Of a stretch of 64,000 nt of DNA, positions 7,961-17,839 are shown one piece after another. The stretch's first letter is position 1; every line of letters starts with the position of its first letter. The position numbers were made by a program, and so were the translations under genes. Origin of the DNA: JAPOXR01 sp965221815 (lineage in GTDB: Bacteria; Pseudomonadota; Alphaproteobacteria; Rhodobacterales; Rhodobacteraceae); the NCBI GenBank assembly GCA_965221815.1, contig OZ244915.1:2294001-2358000 (forward strand), written 5' to 3'. Under the pieces are notes generated by a model, which saw nothing but the letters and a program-made list of their open reading frames with translations, ran no database searches and was not told the DNA's origin.

Positions 7961-10271
7961 GACAATTGCTGTTCATCGACCCCTCCCGCATGATGCGGCC
8001 ATGCGCCATGTCACCGGGCAGGCGACCTATGTCGATGACATTCCGACTCCGAAAAATGTGCTGCATTTGGCATTTGGCCTCTCCCGTGTCGCTTCTGGTC
8101 GCATCGAATCACTCAACCTGGCGCCGGTGCGGAGCGCTCCGGATGTTCATGACGTGTTGACCGCCACTGATCTTCCGGCGGCAAACGATGTCTCTCCGGC
8201 GGCATTGGATGAGCCGCTACTCGCGGAGCAAAACGTGCATTTTGTTGGTCAACCGGTATTCCTGGTCGTCGCGGCAAGTCACATGGCGGCGCGGCGGGCG
8301 GCCGCGCAGGGCGAAGTCACAATTGCCGAACAGGACCCGATCCTGACCATCGATGACGCCATGGCGGCAGGCGCGTGTTATGAAGACCCACTGGAATATC
8401 GCAAGGGCGATGTGAATCCGGCCATTGCAGATGCCCCGCATGCCATCGCCGGTGAGATCAGTATCGGCGGTCAGGAACATTTTTATCTTGAAGGCCAGGC
8501 CGCCCTCGCCATTCCCCAGGAAGGCGGCGAAATGCTGGTCTATTCATCGACACAGCATCCGACCGAAGTCCAGCATAAAGTGGCAGACACGATCGGGCGA
8601 CCGATGCATGACGTGCGCGTGGAAGTCCGCCGAATGGGCGGCGGGTTTGGCGGAAAGGAAAGCCAGGCGAACGCCATTGCCTGTGCTTGTGCAGCGGCCG
8701 CAGCCATTATCGGTCGTCCCTGCAAGATGCGGCTTGATCGTGACGATGACATGACAATCACCGGCAAACGTCACGATGCCATCATCAGGTATCGCGCCGG
8801 ATTTGACGATCTCGGGCGTATCCAGGCAGTTGAGTTTGACCAGTTGATACGCTGTGGTTGGTCTCGTGATCTTTCGCTGCCGGTAGCCGACCGGGCGATG
8901 CTTCATGCCGACAATTGCTATGATATCCCGGCGATTCGGGTGAGATCAGAACGGCTGCGGACAAACACCCAGTCAGCAACTGCTTTCCGCGGATTCGGAG
9001 GACCGCAAGGTATGCTCGGGATGGAACGTGTGATGGATCATGTCGCATTTGCCTTGCGCAAGGATCCGGTCGAAATTCGCCAGATCAATTATTACCCTCC
9101 AGCCGGCAAAACCCCGTATGCGAAGACCTTCTACGGAATGGAAGTCAAGGACTTCGTCGCCGACCAGATTACCGATGAACTCATCGAATCATGCGACTAC
9201 ACCAATCGCATGCGGCAAAAGAACCAGTGGAACGATATCCATTCGGTGATCAAGCGTGGTCTGGCACTCACGCCTGTCAAGTTTGGAATTTCCTTTACAC
9301 TGACGCATTTGAACCAGGCTGGCGCCCTCGTTCATATCTATCAGGATGGTTCCATTCGGATCAATCATGGCGGCACCGAAATGGGCCAGGGACTCTTTGT
9401 GAAGGTTGCCCAGATTGCTGCTGAAGCTTTTGGTCAGGAACTCAGCGCAGTTCGAATCACCGCGACTGACACGGGCAAGGTGCCGAATACGGCGCCGACT
9501 GCCGCCTCATCAGGAACTGATCTCAACGGCATGGCCGTCCAGAATGCCTGTTATGAGATCATCCAGCGCCTCTGTACCTTCGTTGCGACGCGTGACCAGG
9601 TGGATCCTGAGCATGTCCGTTTCACAGAAGGACGGTTCTTTACCGGAAACATGTCATACAGTTTCCAGGAAACCGTGCAGGATGCCTATCTGAATCGCAT
9701 ATCGCTGTCGGCGACCGGCTATTATGCCACACCGGAAATCAATTGGGACCGCATCGCCGGAAAGGGACGTCCATTTTTCTATTTTGCCTATGGTGCAGCG
9801 GCAACGGAGGTCGCGGTCGATACGCTCACCGGCGAATACCGGATTCTGCGCGCTGATATTCTCCATGATACGGGCCAGTCACTCAATCCGGCAGTCGATA
9901 TTGGGCAGATTGAGGGTGGTTATGTCCAGGGGGCCGGGTGGCTCACGACCGAAGAGCTGGTCTGGGATCAGAAAGGCAGATTGCTGACGCACGCACCCTC
10001 GACCTACAAGATCCCGGCCTGTTCCGATCGCCCGCCGATATTCAATGTCAAACTGTGGGATAAGGGGGCGAACAGGGAAGATGTTGTTTATCGTTCAAAA
10101 GCCGTTGGAGAACCCCCATTGATGCTGGGAATTTCAGTCCTCATGGCATTGTCCGATGCTGTTGCTGCGTGCGGTGACGGTTCAATCTACCCATCACTTG
10201 ATGCCCCGGCGACACCTGAGACGATGCTCGCGGCAATCAACCACCAGCGGAACGGAAAAGTTTGGGACTGA
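7953..10271 (+). CDS. xdhB: Xanthine dehydrogenase molybdenum-binding subunit
   Basis: The catalytic subunit, 772 residues, close to the usual bacterial XdhB length. Molybdopterin-binding blocks are visible: EGQAALAIPQ, GGGFGGKESQ, TAFRGFGGPQGM, GGTEMGQGL and the near C-terminal GEPPLMLGISV, whose Glu is the catalytic base in this family. The first helix block MRHVTGQATYVDDIP is typical of the bacterial two-subunit enzyme. It overlaps xdhA by 8 bases and xdhC by about 10 bases. With XdhA it forms an (AB)2 enzyme that needs XdhC for insertion of sulfurated cofactor. Confidence 0.96.
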   Translation: MSETIAVHRPLPHDAAMRHVTGQATYVDDIPTPKNVLHLAFGLSRVASGRIESLNLAPVRSAPDVHDVLTATDLPAANDVSPAALDEPLLAEQNVHFVGQPVFLVVAASHMAARRAAAQGEVTIAEQDPILTIDDAMAAGACYEDPLEYRKGDVNPAIADAPHAIAGEISIGGQEHFYLEGQAALAIPQEGGEMLVYSSTQHPTEVQHKVADTIGRPMHDVRVEVRRMGGGFGGKESQANAIACACAAAAAIIGRPCKMRLDRDDDMTITGKRHDAIIRYRAGFDDLGRIQAVEFDQLIRCGWSRDLSLPVADRAMLHADNCYDIPAIRVRSERLRTNTQSATAFRGFGGPQGMLGMERVMDHVAFALRKDPVEIRQINYYPPAGKTPYAKTFYGMEVKDFVADQITDELIESCDYTNRMRQKNQWNDIHSVIKRGLALTPVKFGISFTLTHLNQAGALVHIYQDGSIRINHGGTEMGQGLFVKVAQIAAEAFGQELSAVRITATDTGKVPNTAPTAASSGTDLNGMAVQNACYEIIQRLCTFVATRDQVDPEHVRFTEGRFFTGNMSYSFQETVQDAYLNRISLSATGYYATPEINWDRIAGKGRPFFYFAYGAAATEVAVDTLTGEYRILRADILHDTGQSLNPAVDIGQIEGGYVQGAGWLTTEELVWDQKGRLLTHAPSTYKIPACSDRPPIFNVKLWDKGANREDVVYRSKAVGEPPLMLGISVLMALSDAVAACGDGSIYPSLDAPATPETMLAAINHQRNGKVWD

Positions 10272-11182
10272 ATTTGCCTGAGTTGCGGCAACTGGTCCGC
10301 AGACATGGACACGTGGCAAGAGTTCTTGTTGCGAAGGCTTCAGGGTCGGTCCCGCGCAAGCAGGGAACTGCAATGGCTGTCTGGAAAGACGGTCAGTCGG
10401 GAACGATAGGTGGCGGTGCTCTCGAATTTCATGCCACGGAGAAGGCCCGAATTCAGATCGCCCACGGCGATCCGACACCACATTTGGAACGCATCCCACT
10501 GGGTCCGAATCTCGGTCAATGTTGCGGCGGATCGGTCACATTGCTGACCGAACTCTTCGACTGCAAGTCGCTGGACACTCTGCAGAAACACACGCAGGAT
10601 GATTACTGTCTGCGGCCGATCCGTGCCCATGCGCGCGAGGGAAATCCCGCCAGGGACAAACTCAGCGCCTCACAATACGAGGCCGAACTGGCGCAAGGGT
10701 GGATCGCAGAGAAGCTGGCGGTGCCACAACAGGCCGTTTGGATTTACGGAGCTGGTCATGTCGGCAGAGCAATTGTTGATATTCTGGCACCGCTCACCCG
10801 GTTTGCGATTGTCTGGATTGATGTGGGTGCGGAGCGGTTTCCCGAAATCAGCGCTGAGAATGTGGATATCCTGCCAACACCCGATCCGGCACAGTCCGTC
10901 ATGCATGCGCCGGATGCGTGCGATCATCTCGTTCTGACATACTCCCACGCCATGGATCTGGAAATCTGCAACCGGATTCTATCGCGGAAATTCAGCTGGG
11001 CCGGACTCATCGGTTCAGCGACGAAATGGGCGCGTTTTCGCCGACGGCTCATTGCCTCAGGATATACGCCTGATGCCGTTGATCAGATCTCCTGTCCGAT
11101 CGGCAATCCGCGTCTTGGCAAAAATCCGCATGCCATTGCCGTCGGCGTTGTCGCGGACCTGCTGTCGCGGTATTCGGATTGA
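10262..11182 (+). CDS. xdhC: XDH molybdenum cofactor insertion protein XdhC
   Basis: XdhC binds molybdopterin, promotes its sulfuration and delivers it to XdhB. The 306 residues show the N-terminal XdhC/CoxI domain (VLVAKASGSVPRKQGTAMAV, then TIGGGALEF and GQCCGGSV) and the C-terminal Rossmann domain (WIYGAGHVGRAIVDIL, later AGLIGSATKWARFRRRL and CPIGNPRLGKNPHAIAVGV). It starts at a TTG inside the end of xdhB; a second TTG lies 12 bases later, so the exact start is uncertain. It overlaps the next gene by one base. Confidence 0.94.
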   Translation: MGLNLPELRQLVRRHGHVARVLVAKASGSVPRKQGTAMAVWKDGQSGTIGGGALEFHATEKARIQIAHGDPTPHLERIPLGPNLGQCCGGSVTLLTELFDCKSLDTLQKHTQDDYCLRPIRAHAREGNPARDKLSASQYEAELAQGWIAEKLAVPQQAVWIYGAGHVGRAIVDILAPLTRFAIVWIDVGAERFPEISAENVDILPTPDPAQSVMHAPDACDHLVLTYSHAMDLEICNRILSRKFSWAGLIGSATKWARFRRRLIASGYTPDAVDQISCPIGNPRLGKNPHAIAVGVVADLLSRYSD

Positions 11183-11823
11183 TGCGGAAAAGCATCGGGA
11201 GCGGCATGAAGACAAATCAGCGATTTGAATGGCCGCACGACAAGATCGGTTTCCTGAACCGTCTGCTGGACACGATCGAGCATCACATTGTCCCCTTGAC
11301 CCGGAGCGGCGTTGCGGCGGGCAACAAGGTGTTCGGCGCTGCCCTTCTGCGAAAATCAGATTTGTCCCTGCTGTTGGCAGAAACCAACAATGAAACGGCA
11401 AACCCGCTTTGGCATGGAGAAATGCATTGTCTGAAAAAATTCTATGAGTTACCCAACCGGCCGGATGCCAATGAGTTGATTTTCCTGTCGACGCATGAGC
11501 CCTGCTCTCTCTGTCTTTCGGCCATTACCTGGGCTGGCTTTGACAATTTCTTCTATTTCTTCAGCTATCAGAGCAGTCGGGATCAATTTGCCATCCCCTA
11601 TGACCTCAAGATTCTTGATGAAGTCTTCGGCATTCATGACGGAGGTTACCGCCGGCGGAACGATTTCTGGACCAGTTTCAGTATTCGCGATGAAATCGCG
11701 CAACTTGCAGAAGCACAGCGCACGCCACTTGTGGAACAATCGGCGCGACTGGATCACCTCTATGACGGGTTGTCCGAAGTTTATCAAAAACAAAAGGACA
11801 CATCGGCGATTCCATTGAAATAG
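11182..11823 (+). CDS. Zinc nucleobase deaminase (guanine/cytosine deaminase family)
   Basis: A cytidine/deoxycytidylate-type zinc deaminase of about 213 residues. The zinc site is WHGEMHCLKKF (HGE in place of the common HAE) plus HEPCSLCLSAI (PCxxC). As the fourth gene of the xdh operon, its likely job is guanine to xanthine, feeding XDH, though the sequence alone cannot exclude cytosine or another nucleobase. The C-terminus (FGIHDGGYRRRNDFW) is longer than in minimal deaminases. ATG 11182 overlaps the xdhC stop (TGATG). An ATG at 11206 with GGGAG just upstream is an alternative start. Confidence 0.8.
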   Translation: MRKSIGSGMKTNQRFEWPHDKIGFLNRLLDTIEHHIVPLTRSGVAAGNKVFGAALLRKSDLSLLLAETNNETANPLWHGEMHCLKKFYELPNRPDANELIFLSTHEPCSLCLSAITWAGFDNFFYFFSYQSSRDQFAIPYDLKILDEVFGIHDGGYRRRNDFWTSFSIRDEIAQLAEAQRTPLVEQSARLDHLYDGLSEVYQKQKDTSAIPLK

Positions 11824-12035
11824 CCGCATTGATCGAATGATGACGCATGCCATTCTTTTCTGCGACCCACGGGCTGAGCGTCGGCACAATCGCATGGAAG
11901 CACAGCGAAAAGTTGCCGGCTCTGAACATGGCGTTGCAACGTGCGGGCCACATGACATGACGATTGGCATGACCGTTGTGACCGGAGATCTTCTGGTCTC
12001 CTTCCCATTTAACATTGACTGCGCGTAATCATGCC

Positions 12036-13550
12036 ATGACCAATCCGCTCTACGACCGCCTGTTCGCTGCACATGCCAACAACCCGCAGCCTCTTTTTCA
12101 CCTGGCCGACGGTCAGACGGTGTCGTACCAAAATTTTCTTGTCACCGTCTGGCAAATTTCCCATATCTTGACACGGATCGGTATGAACCCTGGCGATCGC
12201 GTTGTGTTTCAGGCCGAAAAATCTGCGGAAGCCATCGCCGTCTATGCAGCGTGCGCTCAGGTCGGGTTGATCTTTGTCCCGTTGAATCATGCATTTACGG
12301 ATGACGAGACGTCCTATTTTATCGCCGATAGTGGTGCCGCGCTTGTCATTTGCACCGCCGCACGAGCACCGGCGCTCAGGTCGATCGCCGATCAATTCTC
12401 AGTCCAGGTTGAAACCCTGAATTCTGACGGCTCCGGCAGCTTGATGGACAAAGCCGCGACGGTCAGGTCAGAGTTTCCGACATATGATCACAATGACGAT
12501 GATGTGGCCGCGATTCTCTATACTTCGGGGACCACCGGTCAGCCGAAAGGTGCCATGCTGACACAGCGCAATCTGCTGTCCAATGCCGAGATATTGACAC
12601 GAGAATGGCGATTTACCGCTCAAGATTGTCTCCTGCATGCATTGCCGATCTATCATACGCATGGGCTTTTCGTCGCAATCAATGTGATGCTTGTGGCGGG
12701 GGGTTGCGTCATCCTGCTTCCCAAATTTGATCTTGACACGGTCATCGCCCGACTTCCGGATGCCACGACGATGATGGGTGTGCCGACCTTTTACACACGC
12801 TTGCTTGATGACGCGCGATTCACCCGGGAACGTGCGTCTCACATGCGATTGTTCATTTCCGGTTCGGCACCCCTGCTTCCAGAAACCCATGCGCAGTTCC
12901 AGGCGCGTACAGGTCATAAAATACTCGAGCGCTACGGACTGACCGAGACCGGCATGAATTGCTCAAATCCGTATGAGGGGGAGCGACGGCCGGGAACCGT
13001 TGGATTCCCGTTGCCAAATGTCGAGTTGTTGATCGCTGATCCCGAAAATGGGGCGGAATTGTCGCGGGGAGACATCGGACAGATTGAGGTCCGTGGACCG
13101 CATGTCTTTCAGGGATACTGGCAACGGGCCGCGCAATCAGCTGCGGTCCGCCGCGACAATGGATTTTTCAGGACCGGTGATCTGGGGCGAGTCGATAGTG
13201 ACGGCTATGTCCATATCGTGGGCAGGATCCAGGATCTGATTATCTCGGGCGGTGAAAATATCTATCCCAAGGAGATTGAAACGCACCTCAATGCACAACC
13301 AGGCGTCAAGGAGAGTGCGGTGATTGGGATTCCACATCCTGATCTTGGTGAAGCCGCAGTCGCGGTCATCATTCCGGAGGATTCCTGCCCGCGTGATGCG
13401 ATGCAAATCATGGAGTTGGCCAGCGCAACATTGGCCCCCTTCAAACGCCCGCGAAAAATTACATTTTGTGATCATCTTCCGCGCAACGCCATGGGCAAGG
13501 TTCAAAAAAATATTCTGCGGCAGAATTTTGCCGATGAATTTGCTGATTAG
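12036..13550 (+). CDS. matB: Malonyl-CoA synthetase (acyl-CoA synthetase family)
   Basis: An ANL-superfamily ligase of 504 residues that most resembles MatB, which makes malonyl-CoA from malonate, ATP and CoA. It has the adenylate loop LYTSGTTGQPKGAMLTQRN, the YGLTETGMN block, FRTGDLGRVD, the hinge and LIISGGENIYPKEIE, and the C-terminal catalytic lysine in PRNAMGKVQKN. The N-terminus (MTNPLYDRLFAAH) starts at ATG 12036; a TTG at 12015 is possible. About 210 non-coding bases separate it from the xdh operon. No malonyl-CoA decarboxylase or malonate transporter is adjacent, so the substrate assignment rests on resemblance alone. Confidence 0.82.
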   Translation: MTNPLYDRLFAAHANNPQPLFHLADGQTVSYQNFLVTVWQISHILTRIGMNPGDRVVFQAEKSAEAIAVYAACAQVGLIFVPLNHAFTDDETSYFIADSGAALVICTAARAPALRSIADQFSVQVETLNSDGSGSLMDKAATVRSEFPTYDHNDDDVAAILYTSGTTGQPKGAMLTQRNLLSNAEILTREWRFTAQDCLLHALPIYHTHGLFVAINVMLVAGGCVILLPKFDLDTVIARLPDATTMMGVPTFYTRLLDDARFTRERASHMRLFISGSAPLLPETHAQFQARTGHKILERYGLTETGMNCSNPYEGERRPGTVGFPLPNVELLIADPENGAELSRGDIGQIEVRGPHVFQGYWQRAAQSAAVRRDNGFFRTGDLGRVDSDGYVHIVGRIQDLIISGGENIYPKEIETHLNAQPGVKESAVIGIPHPDLGEAAVAVIIPEDSCPRDAMQIMELASATLAPFKRPRKITFCDHLPRNAMGKVQKNILRQNFADEFAD

Positions 13551-13734
13551 CGGATCGTGGTCATGGCATTACGCAAAGAGAGGCAACAGATGTTGAGCAA
13601 AGTTCGTATCGGGGCAGATGTTACCGCTTTCACGCAACCCATGCCCACCACATCAGGAGATTCCCGCTTGCGCAATTGTCGCAATATTTTCTATTATCAA
13701 TCAACCCTTTCCGCCTAGCTGGGTTCCTGCCTCT

Positions 13735-14649
13735 ATGCAGATTTACCTGCCCATTGCTGAAGTTTCCGTCAATGCTTTCCTGCTGCTTGGACTGGGTGGC
13801 CTGGTCGGCATTCTGTCTGGCATGTTTGGTGTCGGCGGGGGTTTTCTCATGACACCGTTGCTCTTCTTTATCGGCATTCCACCGCCGGTGGCCGTGGCCA
13901 CCGAAGCCAACCAGATCGTTGCCGCGTCTGTTTCCGGTGCTCTGGCCCATCTGCGCAAAAAAACAATCGACATACAGATGGGTATCATTCTGGTGATTGG
14001 TGGCATTTTCGGCGCGGCTCTCGGGATCCAGATTTTTATCGCTCTCAAGGAGGCCGGTCAGGTCGATACATTGATTCGCATCTGCTATGTTGCACTGCTG
14101 GGCGTCATCGGAACGCTGATGCTTTTCGAGTCGGCCCGATCGATCAGGCGTACCCATCAAAAGACGCCGGTCCGACGCAAGCTTCATCACCATAACTGGG
14201 TACACGGCCTTCCCTTCAAAATGAAATTTCGCGCCTCGGGGCTGTATATCAGTGCCATTCCGCCGCTCATGGTTGGTGCTGTGGTCGGTATCCTGGCCGC
14301 CATCATGGGGGTGGGCGGCGGCTTCATCATGGTCCCGGCAATGATCTACATTCTTGGCATGCCGACAAAAGTGGTCATCGGGACATCCCTTTTTCAGATC
14401 GTCTTTGTCACGGCATTTACGACTTTGCTCCATGCGACTGCCAACCAGACGGTTGATATTGCCCTGGCCTTCTTTCTGTTCATCGGTGCCGTGGTTGGCG
14501 CCCAAATTGGAACCCGCATCGGGGTCAAACTGCCGGCAGAGCATTTGCGGGTCTTTCTTGCCATTCTTGTGATCGGTGTCTGCGTCAAGCTGGCCCTGGA
14601 ACTGCTTCTGCAGCCGGTTGAACTCTACGCGATCGACCGGGGCCATTGA
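13735..14649 (+). CDS. TSUP-family (TauE/SafE) membrane permease
   Basis: A polytopic inner-membrane protein of about 304 residues. The two halves each carry the glycine-rich TSUP motif: GILSGMFGVGGGFLMTPLL near the N-terminus and GILAAIMGVGGGFIMVPAM in the middle, each followed by hydrophobic helices. TSUP proteins export sulfite, sulfonates or other small anions; the substrate here is unknown. The ATG at 13735 is preferred because the sequence before it is not membrane-like. The stop overlaps the start of the next gene (TGATG at 14647-14651), indicating coupling with the TIGR02186-type gene. Confidence 0.88.
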   Translation: MQIYLPIAEVSVNAFLLLGLGGLVGILSGMFGVGGGFLMTPLLFFIGIPPPVAVATEANQIVAASVSGALAHLRKKTIDIQMGIILVIGGIFGAALGIQIFIALKEAGQVDTLIRICYVALLGVIGTLMLFESARSIRRTHQKTPVRRKLHHHNWVHGLPFKMKFRASGLYISAIPPLMVGAVVGILAAIMGVGGGFIMVPAMIYILGMPTKVVIGTSLFQIVFVTAFTTLLHATANQTVDIALAFFLFIGAVVGAQIGTRIGVKLPAEHLRVFLAILVIGVCVKLALELLLQPVELYAIDRGH

Positions 14650-15413
14650 TGCGCAGTCCACGCACTGTTTTGGCAGTCCTGGTCCTGTCCCTGCTGACAC
14701 CGATGGTCGCCGCCAAGGAAGAGGTTGTCTCCGCGCTCAGCCAGTATCGAATTGCGATCACGGCGAATTTCGATGGTTCGGAAATTTTCGTGTATGGCGC
14801 AATCAAACGGGAACAGCCGCCACCCGATGAGCGGCTCGGCGTCGTCATCACCATTGCCGGCCCGCATGAACCTGTCACCGTACGCCGCAAAGCCCGGCGC
14901 GCCGGAATCTGGGTGAATACCGATATGGTTGAAATCAAGGCGGCACCGACATTCTACGCCGTTGCGTCGTCGGCACCGCTCACACAGATTCTGAATGATG
15001 ACGAGGATTTGAAACATGAAATCCGCATTGAAGAGATGATCACGTCATCTGACACATCAACCGATATCGCGGATGCGCAGACATTTTCTGAGGCCCTGGT
15101 CAGAATTCGTCAACGCGATGGACTCTATGTCGAGACTCCGGGAACGGTTGCCATCCAGTCACAGACCCTGTTCGGCACACAAGTCACCCTGCCCGCCAAC
15201 CTGGTCAAAGGCGCATATACAGCAACTACCTATATCACGCGCGATGGCGTTGTCATTGACAAGCAGGAAAAGACGATCCGTGTCCATAAAATCGGATTGG
15301 AACGGTGGATCTATAATCTGGCGCATGAGCAGCCGCTCACCTATGGTGTGCTCGCCGTCCTGATCGCGGCAGTCACGGGCTGGCTGGCGTCAGCGATTTT
15401 CCGCAGAATCTAA
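14649..15413 (+). CDS. TIGR02186-family membrane-anchored protein
   Basis: A 254-residue protein with an N-terminal signal peptide (LAVLVLSLLTPMVAAKEE), a periplasmic beta-rich domain and one C-terminal transmembrane helix (YGVLAVLIAAVTGWLASAIF). This architecture and the sequence (YRIAITANFDGSEIFVYGA, RRAGIWVN) match the alphaproteobacterial TIGR02186 family, which sits next to TSUP permeases. It overlaps the permease gene by one base. Its function is unproven; a periplasmic accessory role to the permease is inferred from the pairing. Confidence 0.85.
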   Translation: MRSPRTVLAVLVLSLLTPMVAAKEEVVSALSQYRIAITANFDGSEIFVYGAIKREQPPPDERLGVVITIAGPHEPVTVRRKARRAGIWVNTDMVEIKAAPTFYAVASSAPLTQILNDDEDLKHEIRIEEMITSSDTSTDIADAQTFSEALVRIRQRDGLYVETPGTVAIQSQTLFGTQVTLPANLVKGAYTATTYITRDGVVIDKQEKTIRVHKIGLERWIYNLAHEQPLTYGVLAVLIAAVTGWLASAIFRRI

Positions 15414-16304
15414 CCCATCATGATACCGGCGGCACCCGGTTGATCCAACCGGTCATGGGTCCGTTCAATTTCGGGAATTCTATAAAATCATCCGTGCGAG
15501 CAGTTTCGTGATGCCAGCGCTTCAGTGGGTCTCAAAGCGACTGTCACATTGAACCTGTCTTTCGGTAAGTCGGAGGATGTCCTGGTCAAACCTGTCGTTG
15601 GCGTCTGGGATTTGTTACCAAGGCGATCCCGAAAGTCGTGAAGGGCCTGGTGATCTTGGGCCACCCCTGTTGGACGACGTCCAGCTTTCGGTCCCTGTTG
15701 TCAAACCGACACTCGTTGTGACTATCGTCAATCACCACAACACCAATCACACCAGTGATACGCCCCATCGCCGCCGGAAGACAGGACGCCGGGTCTCTCC
15801 CCTTTTGCCAGAGGGGTGCCGGGCTCTCCATGCCGACGGATCCTTTTGCATGTTTGATCGGGTTCCGCCCGGGTGGGATCCCGGTTCTCGCGACGGGTGT
15901 CCGACGGGGTCGAATCCCGCCTGGGAGAAACCCAAGCCTTCACCGCAGACTTTACACGGCGACCCCTTCCTTGAGGAGACAGTGGAAAGTGCGCGCGCGG
16001 CTCCCTCATCCATCATGGGCATGGCACGTCCCTCCTCGTATGATTGGGCCAGCGTCCGGACACTCACATCCCAGAGACGATGACCCTGCACAAAATGCGC
16101 GGTCCGTGCGCACATCTTGATGATGCATTTTGGCATCACTGTGCTGAATTATTTGGCACCCCCCCCCCCCCTAGGGGTCTGTCACTTGGAACCCCGGTTC
16201 CCTAGCGCGGCTGTCAGGCTCGGCCGATGTCCTATGAACACATTGTCAATTAACGATCATATTTCTTGGCCGAGCCACCCATGACAGAAATAGGAAAATC
16301 GAAC
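15414..16304. other. Gene-free stretch ending in the porin leader
   Basis: About 890 bases without a gene I can defend. Frames on both strands look like decayed repeats. The segment 15780-15960 is rich in G/C runs and short inverted repeats. The C13 tract at 16159-16171 and the porin leader occupy the last 150 bases. Confidence 0.6.
16159..16171. repeat. C13 homopolymer upstream of the porin gene
   Basis: Thirteen consecutive C residues, 133 bases before the porin ATG. It is by far the longest mononucleotide run in the window and is placed where a phase-variable promoter tract would be. Confidence 0.85.
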
Positions 16305-17783
16305 ATGAAGAGATTATCTCTACTCACAGCGGCGGCCCTCCTGGCCAGCACGCCGCTCTTCGCCATGGACGGCGGCGGCGTCTCCATCAGCGGAGAAGCC
16401 AACTTCGGGGTGAAATTCAAGGAAAACGATGGCGGGGCCAACGCGCCCAATGAACTGCAATTCCACCACGAGTTCAAAGTGACCTTCGCGGCCTCCGGCA
16501 CAACGGACGGTGGCATCGGGTTCGGTGGAAGCATGACGCTGGATAATACGGAGTCTGTCGCTGGCACAACTGTTTCAACCGCAAGGCCAGCGATTATCGG
16601 AAATACAGTTCCCGGCATTGTTCTAACAGCCGAACATCTTGCTTATGCGGCTGGCAATGGGGACGCCGCTAATCAAGCAAGCTTAACAAGCCCAGTAATA
16701 CGAGGGCAGGCTGATATTGACAGTAAAACAACCGACGCTCTTGTATTTGATGCCACTTTACGTGGAAAACTCAAGACAGCACTTGCTAATGCTAAAGTGG
16801 GAGACATTGTAATCGGTACAGACGGCGACGATGCAGATACCTTAGTTGATGACTTTGCCATCGTATCGAAAGAAGACTTCGAGCGTGCAAACGGTGATGA
16901 TGGCGAGGCTGCTGGTACAGTAGAGTGGCAAAATGCGAGTGCTCTTGCCGCTATTGAAGACGGGAAAAACAAAGCCGATAATCACGGCGAAGTGTATATC
17001 TCGATGGATATGCACAAACTGACGATTGGCTCTGATCTTGATCGCGGTGATCAGGTTGCGGGTGGTTTGGCTGATGTCGGCTTTGATGGCATTGGCATTG
17101 ACGATATTGCCGAAAAGGTTTGGGCCAAGACGGCGCGGGATGTCCGCTATGATGGTGATTTCGGAATTGCCAAAGTGGCCTTCACCTATGGCGATAACAA
17201 AGGTGATGCCGAATGGGCAGCCGGATTTAACTTCAATGTCGAGCCGGTGAAAGTCGGGGCTGGCTTTGATAGCAACGGTGTAGTCTCGGTTGGCATGGGC
17301 TTTACGCAAGGCCAGATTTCCATGAATGCGCTTTACTCAACTGACAGCGATTCAGATGAAGCTGACAATGAGTTCATCAAGGCCGGAGACAAGGGTAACT
17401 ACTCCAAAAGGCTGCGGTACGGCGAGGTTAACTCCGGTATGGTCAGAGAGGGTTCAAATAAACCTGATCTGAAGAACCAAGCGATGGGCGTTGACGTCAC
17501 CTATCAAATGACAGATGCCACTTCGCTCACACTGGTTGCGGCGCAGCACAAATCAGAAAGTGCTGATCTGACCGCCACCAGCAATCGGAATGCGACAACT
17601 GGTGTGTTAGATACTAACACTGATGAATATAAAGATGTCAAATGGGTCAAATCCTCCACCACCGTTGACGCCTTTGGTGTCGGCTTCTCCCACGATCTGG
17701 GTGGCGGCGCGACCCTGAAAGCGGGTGCTGGCTCGGTGGACAGCAACGCGGTGGCCGATCTCGGTATCACCATGAAATTCTGA
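16305..17783 (+). CDS. Outer-membrane porin
   Basis: A 492-residue secreted beta-barrel protein. The signal peptide MKRLSLLTAAALLASTPLFA is followed by GGGVSISGEANFGVKFKEN, and the C-terminus ends VADLGITMKF, with the terminal Phe required for outer-membrane insertion. Alternating beta-strand segments with acidic loops fit the alphaproteobacterial general porin family. ATG 16305 is chosen because it begins the signal peptide; the frame is open further upstream. The central part (about residues 90-230) is strongly acidic and has a different base composition (more A/T) from the ends, which suggests a variable surface loop region. A strong terminator follows. Confidence 0.88.
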   Translation: MKRLSLLTAAALLASTPLFAMDGGGVSISGEANFGVKFKENDGGANAPNELQFHHEFKVTFAASGTTDGGIGFGGSMTLDNTESVAGTTVSTARPAIIGNTVPGIVLTAEHLAYAAGNGDAANQASLTSPVIRGQADIDSKTTDALVFDATLRGKLKTALANAKVGDIVIGTDGDDADTLVDDFAIVSKEDFERANGDDGEAAGTVEWQNASALAAIEDGKNKADNHGEVYISMDMHKLTIGSDLDRGDQVAGGLADVGFDGIGIDDIAEKVWAKTARDVRYDGDFGIAKVAFTYGDNKGDAEWAAGFNFNVEPVKVGAGFDSNGVVSVGMGFTQGQISMNALYSTDSDSDEADNEFIKAGDKGNYSKRLRYGEVNSGMVREGSNKPDLKNQAMGVDVTYQMTDATSLTLVAAQHKSESADLTATSNRNATTGVLDTNTDEYKDVKWVKSSTTVDAFGVGFSHDLGGGATLKAGAGSVDSNAVADLGITMKF

Positions 17784-17806
17784 TCACTGATCAGACAACA
17801 AGATTT

Positions 17807-17834
17807 GAGGGCGGCTGAGAGGCCGCCCTCTTTT
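17807..17834 (+). terminator. Rho-independent terminator after the porin
   Basis: A GAGGGCGGC stem pairs perfectly with GCCGCCCTC across a short loop and is followed by TTTT. Confidence 0.92.
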
Positions 17835-17839
17835 CATGG

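Noticed and set aside
15900..15925. tRNA-like T-arm (GGGGTCGAATCCC)
   Set aside because: No acceptor, D or anticodon arm can be paired around it.
15577..16139. Long frames on both strands in the gap before the porin
   Set aside because: They are proline/arginine-rich and without family motifs; probably decayed repeats. A short minus-strand stretch (16139 to about 15900) looked protein-like but could not be assigned.
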